DNA of 64,000 nucleotides from Patella vulgata (taxonomy: Eukaryota > Mollusca > Gastropoda > Patellidae), in contig NC_065882.2 in the NCBI RefSeq assembly GCF_932274485.2, positions 62,843,431 to 62,907,430 on the forward strand. Direction: 5' to 3'. Shown in pieces: positions 34,871 through 46,885 of this stretch. Numbering within the stretch: position 1 is the stretch's first letter; each line of letters begins with the position of its first letter. The notes beneath the pieces were generated by a model that searched no databases, was not told where the DNA came from, and saw only the letters and a program-made list of their open reading frames with translations. Made by a program: the position numbers and the translations under genes.

Positions 34871-37800
34871 ATTTATTTAGATAAAATTTCCATATATCTA
34901 TGTGGTCTTATGCGGAACTTCTGTATTTCTGGAACGGAACAGCGACAGTCAGAAAGTTAAATTAAACAGCACTGGTCTATTCACTAGCATATTTGTCGAT
35001 TAGCTATATGTCCGTTCAACGGAACAGTGAATCAACTAACGAGAATTTAAATGTGATATTTTTACAGATAACACTCAGAAAAATGTAGCGAGGTAAACAA
35101 ATCCTATACGGCACGCAACAAAAATACAAAATGCTGGGGGTTTGTTTTACCAGAAATTGATAGCCCTCATCAATTAATTTGAACAATGGAAAGTCGTATC
35201 CCTAGAAAAGAGAAATTCTCCCGAAAAACAGCAACACAGAGGCTCTGATCACACGTGTAAAAATAGACACGCGAGCTTTAAAACAGGTGTGCATGTTTTA
35301 ATATTCATTTAAGCACGTACATTCACCAGGTATCCATTGTTGTCAGTTTTCCCAGATGAATAAGATCAATAGATGCTAATATATTAAATTTATCTGTCTT
35401 TGCAAACTCCGCTTCCATTAGTTAATTATGGGGGTTTATTTGCCTATATTCAAAATCTGCATTTTTATAACACTGCTTTTATTCCAATATATGTGTACTA
35501 CACTATGTATCATTGAAATCAAGTGAACTTTTGAAAGGTCTATTATTAATTCCTACCCAGGCATAACGTTATTGGTGATGACATTTATCTTTATTTTGGA
35601 CTTAGGGGAAAAAATGTGATTGATTACCCAAGCATTTAGTAACAAGCGACCAGTTGTGTAAAAAAAAAATCTAACACACCCGCCCCACAATGCCGATATG
35701 GCTTAACATTCAGAAAGATTATTGTTTAGATTACCATAGTTCAACACATTTCCATTACATTTCTCGAGCTAGTCCAGTGGTATCATAATCCTTGCAAAAT
35801 CTCGTATCATAATCATAAAAGGTTTCGAATGGTTAAATGAAAAAATAGCCACTGAACTTTGCAAAAGATCTAAATATAATTTATTATTTATTAACCCATA
35901 TTCTTTCTTTTAGACATCTCGTTATTTTCGTCCATTTCTTATGATTATTTTAAACTTATTTGATACACAAATGCGTACGCCAGAAAAGCGCAATTGGTAT
36001 TTTTTGTTGAGCTGTTCTACAATGTACGAGTACATGTGTTTAAAAACTACAACTCTTAAATGTCACTGAACGCTTATAAACGTAATATTATCGATATTAT
36101 TATCATTTTTATAGATTTCGCTTTATCACATTACTACTTAACCAGACTTTATTAACCCTTTGTAGACTACACTATCACATAATAAAACACAACCAAGGCT
36201 TTGATTTAGATTTTAAAGTGACCCTTCGTTGAAGAAAAATCAAAATCATTCGAGTTCCGACGCGCTTTTGATCGGAATATAGATAATGTTTCATTTGTGC
36301 ATTTGTCTATTGATATCGTAGCTATTAAATTAAATGACATATTCAGTTTCCAATGCCAATTGTATTAGTTTCGAATGATTATATTTTGTACTATTTGAAT
36401 ATAATGCATTTTTGCTGCCAATGACTCAGTTTTACATTCTGCTACTAAAATTCAAATAAACCGCACCCCGTTGAACGATATTGTTGGTGCGTAAACGTAT
36501 GATCAAAAACAAAATTGTGTTTGGTCAGTTCATACAACCGCCGATGTTTCAAGAATACTTTTTAAAAAGAGGTTAAATATTTTCTGAAATTGTCTTCAAA
36601 TCCTTAATGCCTTCGGCATTGGTCTGCAATAAAAGCAGAATAAATGGGAACCGATTTCCGTACTACAGTATTTAACCAACGACAATATGGGCGATTGTGG
36701 TTGTCGCTTTAACCAATTGTCCTCTATTAAACCTTGAAAAATATCTTCATAACTTGTATTTCCGTTAGTAATAATATTTACGGTCATTATATGCATACAC
36801 TTGAAATATTAACCGAAGTGTCAAACCTTTTATAATAAAATTATGTTATGGAATATCCCGAGAGCAGGTTCGTCTTTGATATAAAACCATAAAAATCCGT
36901 TATTTAGCCAAGCTTCAAAGACGCGATGTGTTGACATTCGCTTGATTTAATCAAGTTAGCGAACATTGCCAACAGCCAATAAAACATACACTTGCAAACT
37001 TTGACATACAACGAGCAAACAAACTCTTGCTTCATCCCGGTTAATCACATTGGTTTCTGGTCTGGTGCGAGATTTGTGAACTGTGATTTTTTACAACGCT
37101 AATTACGAAGATCTAAGGACGTAGATCGATTTTCAATAACGTACTTGAGTTTATATACGGCTTGCTTGCTGGAAAACCAATAAAATACTAAAAGGGGCTT
37201 ACAAGTAGCTAAGTCTAGTTTACAGCCCAAACAAGAGTTGTTTGTCTGGTGTTATGAATGTGAACAAAAGGGCTATTCCATATTAAGACATATTTAAAAT
37301 GAACATTGAAAGTGGAGAAAGGGGTCATCATCTTAATTCGTGATCAGTTATTGTACGTTGAGTATTATTATACTAGCCTTCATTATTCCTAATACCCTTT
37401 AAGAACAATGTAGAGAAGGCCATTGTTCTAGAACATGGATCGGGGTATAAAAATCTATTAAGATATCAATCACATATGGAGGATTTAATTCGGGTCATAA
37501 TCACAGTATGGCTAATGATGCTATTTCTTGTTAGGTTGAGATGAATTAGCATGTATATGGATTACTTATGTGGCTACGAAGTTTTGCGTCCATGTATATT
37601 ACTCATATGATGGCAGTGTTGTTTGGTTTTTTCTTGTCTACTAGTTTATCCTAGGTGGAAGTGGATGAAAATTCCAAGAAGGAAAAGAACGAAGTGGCAA
37701 CGTTGTCCAATTTGCCAACCACTTGGACTTGATATTTTGGTTATGAAAAACAAACTAACCTTGATAAAGTCCACGAAATATCGCAATAATTTGTCGTTTT

Positions 37801-38419
37801 TTTATTTGGAGATTTCGAATCAGAGTCCACTGTGGGATAGATGTTACTAAATATTTTACTCAGGCGTTAAAAATTAAAAAAAACCTTAAGAATTAACATT
37901 AGACCATATCGATTGCCAAGGCAAACCTGGGTGAAGGTCAATGCTCATATTGTCTCGAGATGAACACCATGTAATATTCAGTCATTCATTCATTCATGAA
38001 CTGTGAGTATATACAGAGTTAGTGAACTATTTGATCAGAAGATATCATCTATTATACACAAATGTTTTCCTGACTTAGAAATTAAGTTAAGATAGAAATG
38101 AAAATCAAATTTCCATATGAATCGCTCCTCACTAAATGACATTCTCCCAAAGCGAACGCAAATGTACCAATAAACCAGAGAAAGTGATATACACTGATAA
38201 TATTAATCTCAGTGGGGGTCGGACTTTTATTAGCTTATCTGTCAGTATGAACACCTAGTTAAGATTAAGTATGATTTAATCAAGATAGATTATTGTCTGC
38301 AAATGTGGTAATAGTCAATAATCAATATAGTAGAATATTTGTTACTAGTATCATAGACTTAGTACCGTTATCATCACTACTGTTCAATATTTATATAGGA
38401 TTGAAGTTTACCAAACGGT
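34871..38419. other. Intron stretch, no firm feature
   Basis: AT-rich. One exon-like island at 37655-37732 is listed separately. CATTCATTCATTCATT-like tetranucleotide repetition lies near 37985. Confidence 0.5.
37655..37732 (+). other. Exon-like island with strong acceptor
   Basis: A pyrimidine-rich tract (TTTTTTCTTGTCTACTAG and TTTATCCTAG) precedes GTGGAAGTGGATGAA. In phase 0 it reads 25 codons of charged sequence (VEVDENSKKEKNEVATLSNL and then PTTWT) to a TGA. In phase 1, which exon 1 of the Ig gene would require, a stop comes after four codons, so it is not a simple alternative exon 2. It may be a cryptic or terminal exon of an unseen transcript. Confidence 0.2.
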
Positions 38420-38590
38420 ACTGCCATATTGCATTCTAGCTTCCACAGCCCGAACAGTGCAGTAGCCATATTTCACAAAAACAAGTACTGTTAATGTTAG
38501 ATGTTTGTTTAAATAACTTAAGTAAGCTATAGCAGTGATGATATATTAATAATCTTGCAATTATATGCGATATCAATCTACAGTTTTATA
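38420..38590 (+). repeat. Dispersed repeat E, copy 1
   Basis: About 170 bp shared with 39288-39456: GCATTCTAGCTTCCACAGC, CATATTTCAC, AGATGTTTGTTT and CTTGCAATTATATGCGATATC. Confidence 0.8.
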
Positions 38591-39210
38591 TTTAGCAAGA
38601 ACTCCGAAGGTTCAGTGCGTGGGTGGAGGTCCATCAAATGGGCACAAAACCATACCCAACTTTTCTATAGTAAAATTTTGCGTAGAATTCGTTACCGAGT
38701 GGTAATCAGTCCGCCGTTGGGGCGTTTTCGAGATTTTCGGGGTCAAAGGTCAAATGAGGTCATTTGAACAGAAAGTGAATGCACAGCTATTCTTGTATCA
38801 TGAAAACATGCTGAAAATGATCGAAAGTAATTACTCTTTTAATAAAAATGTAAACTTCCTAAATTCACCTTTGTTCTTTGTGACCACGGTGGTCAAAAGG
38901 TTTTTGCACTAGAAAGATTTAAAGCAATAAAATGTCAGCGTAAAATATAAAAACTAAAGCGAAACCTGTTCTAATTAATAATAAGAATAATTAACATTTA
39001 TCTTTAGGTGGTCTTAGCACCGTACATTTACTTTGGAATGTCGAAAATGATCTTGCATAAAAGAACCAAAAAAACACTGAAACCTGTTTCAAAAATACAT
39101 ATTAACTGTCAAATCGAAAACTCCCGGATTTAGTTAAACAATCATTTTTATACATAATGAAACTAGTTGTCCGAAAAACAATTGAATAGTTTCATGGCTG
39201 AATAGTAATT

Positions 39211-39456
39211 TATCAAGAATCTTGCTATTATATGCGATAGCAATCTGCAGTTTTATGTCTACATCAGATTGAACTTTGCCATTCAGTGCTGCTCTGTTGC
39301 CTTCTAGCATCCACAGCGCGACACTTTGAAAAGTCATATTTCACGCAATAAAAACATATACATGTACTGTTAAATGCTAGATGTTTGTTTGGCTATTAAA
39401 ATAGTATAGTACTTTAACAATAATCTTACAATTATCTGCGGTTTCAATCTACAGTA
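39211..39456 (+). repeat. Dispersed repeat E, copy 2 plus a partial third copy
   Basis: 39288-39456 matches 38420-38590 in the same orientation with about 80% similarity by eye. 39211-39256 repeats only the last 45 bp of the unit (AATCTTGCTATTATATGCGA), suggesting an old tandem arrangement now broken up by about 600 bp of other DNA. Confidence 0.75.
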
Positions 39457-39640
39457 AAAATCACTGGTAGCCTACTTCCACTCAAAAACGCAAACCAGAG
39501 TCAATGCTAAGTATGCAAAGTCAAACACAAGTGGTTAGATCTTTTAAAATATGAAATAAACGAAACTGTTTCCGATATTCTAGATGACATAGGTATTATC
39601 TCCCTCTTGAACGGCACTGGTATTGTTATGGTCAATGGAA

Positions 39641-39835
39641 AGAGAGAAAGAATAAGAAATGGGGTTTAACGTCCACGCGACACAAACTAGGTCATTTCGG
39701 GACTGGCATATGGTTTTAATTTTATTTCAATAATTCGCTTGCGCGTAGGGGTCTTTAGCAGTGGGAGGAAACCGGAGGACCCGGAGAAAACCCACGAGGT
39801 GGACAGGCGACCCTACTCCTTGTCACGTACAACCG
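39641..39835 (-). mobile_element. SINE family B, 5'-truncated, 14-bp TSD
   Basis: TATGGTCAATGGAA flanks it at 39627-39640 and 39836-39849. The element ends within TTGTACGTGACAAGG, so it lacks its tRNA-like head. An exact duplication around a headless copy shows it arrived truncated, as expected for target-primed reverse transcription that stopped early. Confidence 0.93.
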
Positions 39836-39849
39836 TATGGTCAATGGAA

Positions 39850-42800
39850 CTATAATATATGAAAACAACAACCGTAGAAAAGAATTCGTGGTCCAAGTAA
39901 TTTATAATACATTCCATCGAGAAATAATAGAGAGGGTATGAATAATTTGTGTCTGAAAATTACATGACAAAACGAAGATGTTTGAAACTGAAATTTTGGA
40001 TAGACCAAGATGAAAAATATGCTAAAGTACTTGGTAATGGGCTTCCTATAATTTATCATCGAGACGAAGCATATAGTATCAACCATTATTTTAAAATTTC
40101 GATATAACAAAATCTAGTAACAGTTAAACTGACTCAATTAACGATTACATAACATCTTTTAAATGATAATCAAATTGCTGATTTGATATAAAATCGCACG
40201 AATTTCCAAATCCCCAATTTAATGTCCTCAATCACTTACTATTACGTGCTCATTAACAAATGAAAGAACAACTTTAATAACAGTTATTGGGCTGATTGAT
40301 CGCTTATAAATAGTAAATATATAGACTATTAAATGTTCATTTTGATTAAAGGCACCGTATTGATTTTCTGAGTGAAAGCCGGGCTCTCTAACTAAGCGGA
40401 ATTTGAAATATTTATATAGGCATAATTATCAAATCATGTTAGCACGATCATTTGGTCTATAAACGACAAATCGAGCTTGTTATATATGTTATATATTGTA
40501 AAAGATTATCTCAGTAGAGATTAGGGTATTTTAACTTCAAGTTGTCTGATAATAGAACCGACGTTTATAATAAAACTGTCATTTGTTTCTCTAATCTGTG
40601 ATTTAGTTTCGATAAAGACGTGAAATGTCGAACTACGAATGTGCTATTTTAGGTAACCAAACAGATAAGTGTATAATATAGATTTCTGTATGTTTGATGT
40701 GTTTGCTATAATTATTGTTGACAAAAAATTGTTAGGTTTGGCTGTGGTGGGCGGTATGGTCTGGTTACTTTTGTAAAGGGCATCATCGATCGTACTGAAG
40801 AACGATCAACAATAATCAACTTATTAAAGACATTAACAATTATTCATATAACTGAAAGTCTTGTAACTGTATTCTGGTAATTATCATCAACATCACTAAC
40901 ACCATCGTCGCTAGTCACTAAAATGGGTATTGAACTGTTCCTTTAAGTATTATTATTTGGATGTTAATTTCGGTATAAAATAATTCAAGTCAAAGGAGTA
41001 TCCATATTTTTATTTATCGTAATATATAATCACAGCAAAATAAGTGTCGTTTAGGGAAGTCCAAAGCCGGTATAGATTTTTAAAATTGGATGTGTAAGAA
41101 GTAGTTTTACTGCCACAATCCACAAAGGCATTTACGTGTCACGTTATACTATTATTACAATTGCAGAAAGCATCGTATAGAACAACAGAAAGTCGGTCAA
41201 TAGGCTTGTTTGTTTGTTTTTTGTTGTGTTTTGTTTTTTTGTGGGGTTTTTTTTTTGGGGGGGGGGGTAATCAGATGGGTTAGAGGTATTTTTACTGTCA
41301 CTATCCGTCTAGGCATTTACATCACTATCAGTAGTATCACAAAGATATACGTTTTGTATACGTGACACTGTATGCTTGCCTTTTCCAAGAGATACAATTG
41401 TATAATTTATTAATTCACATAAGGAAATACGGTACTTATAAACATATAAAAAACATCGTTTACATCTTTTCTGGTATATCTACTGATATCTTTTATTATA
41501 TACTAGTCTAGTGTCCTTATAAATCATTCAAAATAATATATGTCCTGTGTACTCATGAATGACTCTGAACAAAGACAACGACACCAACCGACTCCTATGA
41601 AGCGCTAATTAATAAGAAATATATTCTCTTTATTATTGTTTGTCGAATAATTAATCAGTAAAGACACCTTGTGGATAAATCGTCTTTTAATATTTGATAT
41701 ATTTACACTGAATGAATGTATCATGGGAATTAACCAAACTCTTACCTGGATTCACAATAAATTGGACACGCCCTTAATTGTTAAGAATGTGTTAGATATA
41801 AGGACATATACGTTTTTTTTTTAAATATTTTATTTCTAGAACCATCAATATTTAAAAATTCTTGATGTTTTTATTTTATTTTATTTGGTTCACAGTTATG
41901 TAGTCTTTAATATGCTATTACATAAGTCTACTTTAATAGTAAATGCAGGAGTACCGCACTGCACGCAAAACAACACCGACAAGACAAACCTGCGAACAAG
42001 ATAAACTACATAGACAATGCAACAAATACCAATAGTTCCCAACAACGATGTTTGCAGTTTGTTGGGAGTCCTTAATTTGATTTTAATGTAATACTGATTG
42101 GTTTCTGAAACCACAATATCCATACCAGAAGTTACAGAAGAACTGAAATATATGTGGTAAAATGTCGCATCGATAATTCAAAAGTTTTGATTTTATTTTA
42201 TATTTAAATATATATGATGTAAATAGAGGATAGCTAACTGTCTTGGGCAGACGCACGGTCGGATATTTCAAGATTTTGAATGATTCTTTTTTTTTACCAA
42301 ATATTAGGAAAGTTTGCCAAGATTACAGAACTCACACGCAACTCGGTGGTTATAAACATTAGCTCTATAATATCTTCATACAAAACATAACCAAAAAAAT
42401 TTTAACATTCCTTTTAACTTGTAAGGTCACTTTAAGAAAGTGAATCTTAAGTACTTGACAAGTTACCTAATACTGTGTAATCTATTTCTATCCCGCGATT
42501 GATTCATGTGATATTAAATCTGTTCTTTTTATAATAACAACCTACTTCTAAACACTGTAAATATAACAAGGAATCTTAACTTTGAAGCGACAAGCATATT
42601 ATTATAACAGCCAAATAAATATAAATGAATTACTTATTGTTATATATCACAACCCCCCTTGTCAGAAATATGTCACTTATTAATTATAACTAAAGGTTCA
42701 CTTCTACATCTTTGCCGCGTTTAGTTGATTGAACCAGTAATGCACACAAGTAATACATGTTAATTGTAGAAATAGTGCTGCGATGGACTAAAAATGGGGT

Positions 42801-43156
42801 TTAACCTTGACCTGTAACTTTTACACCAGGCCACTTCTGCAAACAATAATCAAGTTGAATATAATGCCGATTTCGTATTTTATGGATTTTAAACATGGTT
42901 ATACTTGAAAGTTTTCGAACGCCTGCTTTTCAAATGCATGGTATCAATTGTTGTACCGAGCGCACATCCACCAACAAATCATACGATGATTGAGCAGTAT
43001 ATTATTTGATAACTGCAAGCTTACTAAAGAATAAACTGTTTTTCCTAATTTTCCCCAAAGCAGAGTTTTCGATGGCCATTAAGTACGCGTTGTTTGGAGA
43101 ATGGTATCCGAATGCAGCTTTTACGTCATATTTTGTAAAATAAACCGGTGAAAGTC
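39850..43156. other. Intron stretch, nothing recognised
   Basis: AT-rich. A T/G homopolymer patch lies at about 41219-41268 (TTTTTTTTTT followed by 11 G). Open frames at 39850-40110, 41896-42123 and 42083-42271 have no recognisable domain. Confidence 0.5.
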
Positions 43157-43282
43157 TTAAATAAAATTTCGAGTTCTTGAACCGAAAATACGACTGCCGA
43201 CAGTTTTCGACCGTTATTGTTAAATAAACTTTCGAGTTCTTGAATCGAAAATACGACATCTGACAGTATTTGACAGCTCAGG
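43157..43282. repeat. Tandem duplication, 2 x 63 bp
   Basis: Units begin TTAAATAAAATTTCGAGTTC (43157) and TTAAATAAACTTTCGAGTTC (43220). Both continue TTGAA-CGAAAATACGAC and GACAG. Several substitutions make it older than the 67-bp and 303-bp duplications. The 63-bp unit keeps the frame, so the minus-strand open frame 43002-43259 carries a repeated peptide. Confidence 0.9.
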
Positions 43283-43708
43283 TTGGAAACCAGGTGACTC
43301 CATAATTTAGGAAATTAAATGAGCAAATTATTAAGTTTTCTCTGAATTGATTAGTAGCAGAAACGTATCGGCATCCCTTTACCTTGGAGAACTAAGAAAT
43401 CATAAAGTTCATCTCAAGATGTGGCCATGAAATGAATGATCTCCGCCTTTAGCCTGATTGATATGAATTGCCCAGACGGAGTTATCTAACACAAGTGTAT
43501 GTTTATGTTTAAAGTGTTTTACATTGTTTGCTTGCTTAACAAGATAATGTCAGTTACAAATCCTGGGTTGTAATAAAGAGACATTATGTCAAGTTGAAGA
43601 CAAGCATTTTGGGACGGTTGGTTTTAGGGCAGGTGGCAATTTGACCTGATCTGATCATCTTCTTAGATTGGCATTTAGTAATTGAACATATTAACACAAG
43701 GTACAATT

Positions 43709-43829
43709 TTATGGATACACAATTACTAAGTTTAATACTAAGCGACGTTTCGACGAGAGTATGATAAAGACGAGAGTATCCTCGTCGAAACGTCGCTTAG
43801 TATTAAACTCAGTAATTGTGTATCCATAA
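43709..43829. repeat. Foldback: 49-bp inverted repeat, 23-nt loop
   Basis: Left arm 43709-43757 and right arm 43781-43829 are complementary with one mismatch. The loop includes TATGATAAAG. At the arm-loop junction the right half reads GACGAG, AGTATC, CTCGTC, GAAACGTCGCTTA, a hammerhead-like hairpin as at 3.0 kb. The high arm identity suggests a recent non-autonomous foldback element or an inverted pair of element ends of the Penelope-like or retrozyme kind. No coding part is present. Confidence 0.9.
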
Positions 43830-45066
43830 TATTGTTGATATGATCATGTAACAGACCAACATAAGAGATTTTACCCCTTTTTGCCTCTTGTATTTTAATG
43901 TTTTATTTGAGAAATAGCTTGACAACTTCGTAATTTGGTATTATATTTCTTGTACTATTGTTGTTTATGTAAAGATGATTGATTATACTTACGTGAAAAT
44001 GTTTACCGTGTCCCATAAGTTGTTATCGCCTGAAATCTATATTTTTACTTTTATATAACTATCTATATTAATATTTTTAAGCTTTTGTATAGATGGTAAT
44101 ACGTTAATAAAATATATTATTATTATTGGAACATTCTACCCAATAGATTGACTCAGATAGTCTAGCCGTTCATCCATTCAGCTGTACCTACTGATTTAGT
44201 TTGTCCCCGAGGCAGCTGTATGCATCATTGTTGAACACACCGTATACCATTTCTTAATACATTTGTAAAGTTCAAGTGGCTATCAATATAAGCTGTGAAA
44301 AATTGATTTTTGCTCATTTTTTGCGAAAACACGAGTCCATTTTGATTGATCTCGATTTGTTTTACCTCTTTTTCACATTTTCTGCCTGTCGAATCTCATC
44401 TCTGAGATAATTATTCTACAACTATTTTAGCTGATATATTTTCTAGGGTTGCGAGAGTCCTCACTTAACACGGATAGTTAGCTATGTTTTACATAAAATA
44501 TATAAATAACGATGCATCGAACAGGTGCTACGATAAAACATGCATGTTCCTACCAGACAATGTTTGACAGCCAAGTAAAATTTCAGACATTTTTAACATT
44601 TATTTGGGTTTTTTGTTCTTTATTTATTATCTTGTTTCTTTATTTATTATTATATAGGTATATGTTACATCATTAAATTCACACTTTATTTACATTTTAT
44701 TCGGATATTTTCTAATACCATAGCACACTGTAACTACAACGACAATTCGTAGCTTTCCCAATAAATTTAAAGTGGTCCTTCACTTTATCTATGTATCTAA
44801 GCACCGGACATTTGTTCTGTATGTATTTGAACTTCTACCTAAATGGGAGAATTGTTTGGACTGTTACTATTTTGTTTATTGCATACCTTTACATCGTTGT
44901 CAGACCTGGATATTACGGTGTTAAATTCAATTCAACACTGTGTTTACTATTATATATTAATATATCTAATGCGACACCTGTATAATTTGAATTTTTGTAA
45001 GACATAATAAATGCAATTGTGTTAAATTGATATATTTGGGTTCATATTTCCATTCATAAGCTTAAA
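43830..45066. other. Intron stretch, nothing recognised
   Basis: AT-rich. The open frame at 44791-44985 is hydrophobic, as expected of AT-rich DNA, and I do not call it. Confidence 0.5.
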
Positions 45067-45244
45067 CGGGCCACGGTTACTCGGTTGATAGGGCACTTGC
45101 TCACTAACCAGGAGGATTTCCCAGCCGGGTTCCCCATTGTAAGGGTGCATGATGGAGAGTCTGGCAACGAACATCGTTACATGAGGCGAAAGAACGAGGT
45201 TCAATATACATGTTGCGTGCACGTATAAGAACCTAACATGTATA
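45067..45244 (+). mobile_element. SINE family A, left part, interrupted by a DNA transposon
   Basis: GGGCCACGGTTACTCGG head, CACTAACCAGGAGG, CATTGTAAGGGTGCATGATGG and TGCGTGCACGTATAAGAACC. It stops at the TA where the Tc1 remnant is inserted and resumes at 45765. Confidence 0.85.
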
Positions 45245-45762
45245 TACTCTTCAAAAAAAGTACGGGATATTCAGAAACAATTGCTCCACCAATCCTCAAA
45301 CATTTAACAATTCGTCGTGGCACGCTCCTAATCAACCGCCCAATCACGATTTCGGGCAATCTGACCCACTCCTCTTGCAGTGCTACGGCCAATTGTTGCA
45401 GTGTTGTCGGTTGACGTTGACGTCGACGAACACGTATCCCGATCAAATTAAACATAACACACTAAAGTAAATCTTATGCAAGAACCGATAGGAAAGCAAA
45501 CATGGATAGGATAAACCAGCAAGCGGCAGTTTTCATCAACCCTTCCTTGAAGTGTCAAATTTGACAATGAACCCCTCCCACGTGTATGGCGCGCCGCTAT
45601 TGCGTGTCGCACATGCAGCTCAGTGGTTCTGTTGGATCGACAGGTTCTTCATCTGTGAACAGACTCTCAAAGCATGTCAAATAACTGTCTATGACTATTT
45701 ATCATATCACAACCTGCATAGGTATTTGCATTTCAATATCCCCCTACTTTTTTTGAAGAGTA
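45245..45762 (-). mobile_element. Tc1/mariner transposon, internally deleted (518 bp)
   Basis: The ends are inverted repeats of about 29 bp: TACTCTTCAAAAAAAGTA at the left and its complement TACTTTTTTTGAAGAGTA at the right. A TA dinucleotide lies outside each end (45243-45244, 45763-45764), the classic Tc1/mariner target. At 45264-45428, minus strand, the frame encodes a transposase C-terminus: PTTLQQLAVALQEEW, then RLIRSVPRRIVKCLRIGG, matching the conserved L-EEW-.P...I..LI.S.PRR pattern after the DDE domain. The DNA-binding domain and the catalytic D, D and E/D are gone. A full element would be about 1.3-1.7 kb, so this is a non-autonomous derivative. Confidence 0.92.
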
Positions 45763-45764
45763 TA

Positions 45765-45850
45765 GATAGTTGAAATTCGACGAAGTTGTCTGCTCTAATT
45801 GTCCCTAATAACACATTGGATTTTGTATGCCCATCTTAACCCTTGTACGC
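45765..45850 (+). mobile_element. SINE family A, right part after the transposon
   Basis: GATAGTTGAAATTCGACGAAG, then TAATAACACATTGGATTTTG and TGCCCATCTTAACCC. The 3' tail is not recognisable. Confidence 0.75.
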
Positions 45851-46474
45851 ACACGTCGCACGAAAAAACTTGTCTGCAATAAGGGGTAATCGAAGACCCT
45901 AGACATAAATAGATTTTTGTAGGCATAATTTTATTCAAATACAATCAAACTAGAGCTTCATGATCAATCAACGTAAAAAGGATATTAGAGGTATTAACAG
46001 TGAAGGTATGAATTATAAGGTATGTTTTGAAACCATCAAAATCTGCAAATAGCTTAATTGTCTTTTCCATGTCGAATCGTCTTTTGACGGGGTTGGTAGA
46101 ATACCTAGATTTGTTTTCAGATCTTGATTACTAGAATGATCAACACAATATCATCAGTAAGAAAGATCCCATACAATGCTTGCACTGAGCGTAGAACAGA
46201 TTAGGCACTTGTAACCAGCAAAATGTTTAAAGGAGAGGGGAGCGGGTCCACAAGACCTTTTGTTTCCGATAATGTAACGCTTTTTGTTTCTTGTCAAATG
46301 GCGAATGTTGCCATTGCCTCACCACTGTTCTATTTGCAGCATTATAGCCAATGTTAAGTAGCTGATAATGTATAAAATTTTCGCTAGACAATTATGAACC
46401 AGTTCACCACAATTAATGTGAAGAATATGGCCGTGGGGTCCAGAAATACCCTTCGTGTCCGCACAAAAGTTTGT

Positions 46475-46510
46475 TGGTGCTGAAATGTAGGACGTTAAAC
46501 CCCGTTTCAT
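46475..46510 (+). mobile_element. SINE family A, 3'-end scrap
   Basis: GCTGAAATGTAGGACGTTAAACCCCG and TTTCATT, lying tail to tail with the next copy. Confidence 0.75.
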
Positions 46511-46522
46511 TACGTTAACGAA

Positions 46523-46885
46523 ATGAAATGAGGTTTAACGTCCTACTGTTCTGCTCCGACCTGAGCTAATGAAGACGGGCATACGCCATACAGTGTGCTA
46601 TGAGGGAAATTTTGCCCGGACAGCGGCACTACGACCTACTCTTAAATCGAATTCCAACTGTCAAGGGATCTTTTACGTGCACGCCAATGTGTACACGGGA
46701 CCTCGGTTTTTCGTCCCATCCGAATGACTAGACAACTGTCCTTGTCAGGCCCTCCGCCCTGCATCACTGACAATGGGGAATCACACCGGAAAATCTGGAT
46801 GAACTCTCTCGGCCAATGCAGGGATCGAACACCCGATCCCCAGGTTAGCAAGCCAGCGTCTTACCCACTTAGCCACCGTGTCTCC
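46523..46885 (-). mobile_element. SINE family A, minus strand, 13-bp TSD
   Basis: TTACGTTAACGAA occurs at about 46510-46522 and 46886-46898. The copy is full length and well preserved: AATGAGGTTTAACGTCC, TGTTCTGCTCCGACCTGAGC, CTTGTCAGGCCCTCCGCCC, CTTAGCCACCGTGTC. Confidence 0.94.

Noticed and set aside
42792-42806. AAAATGGGGTTTAAC as another SINE A copy
   Set aside because: Only about 15 bp match the tail and no other family sequence follows; too little to call.
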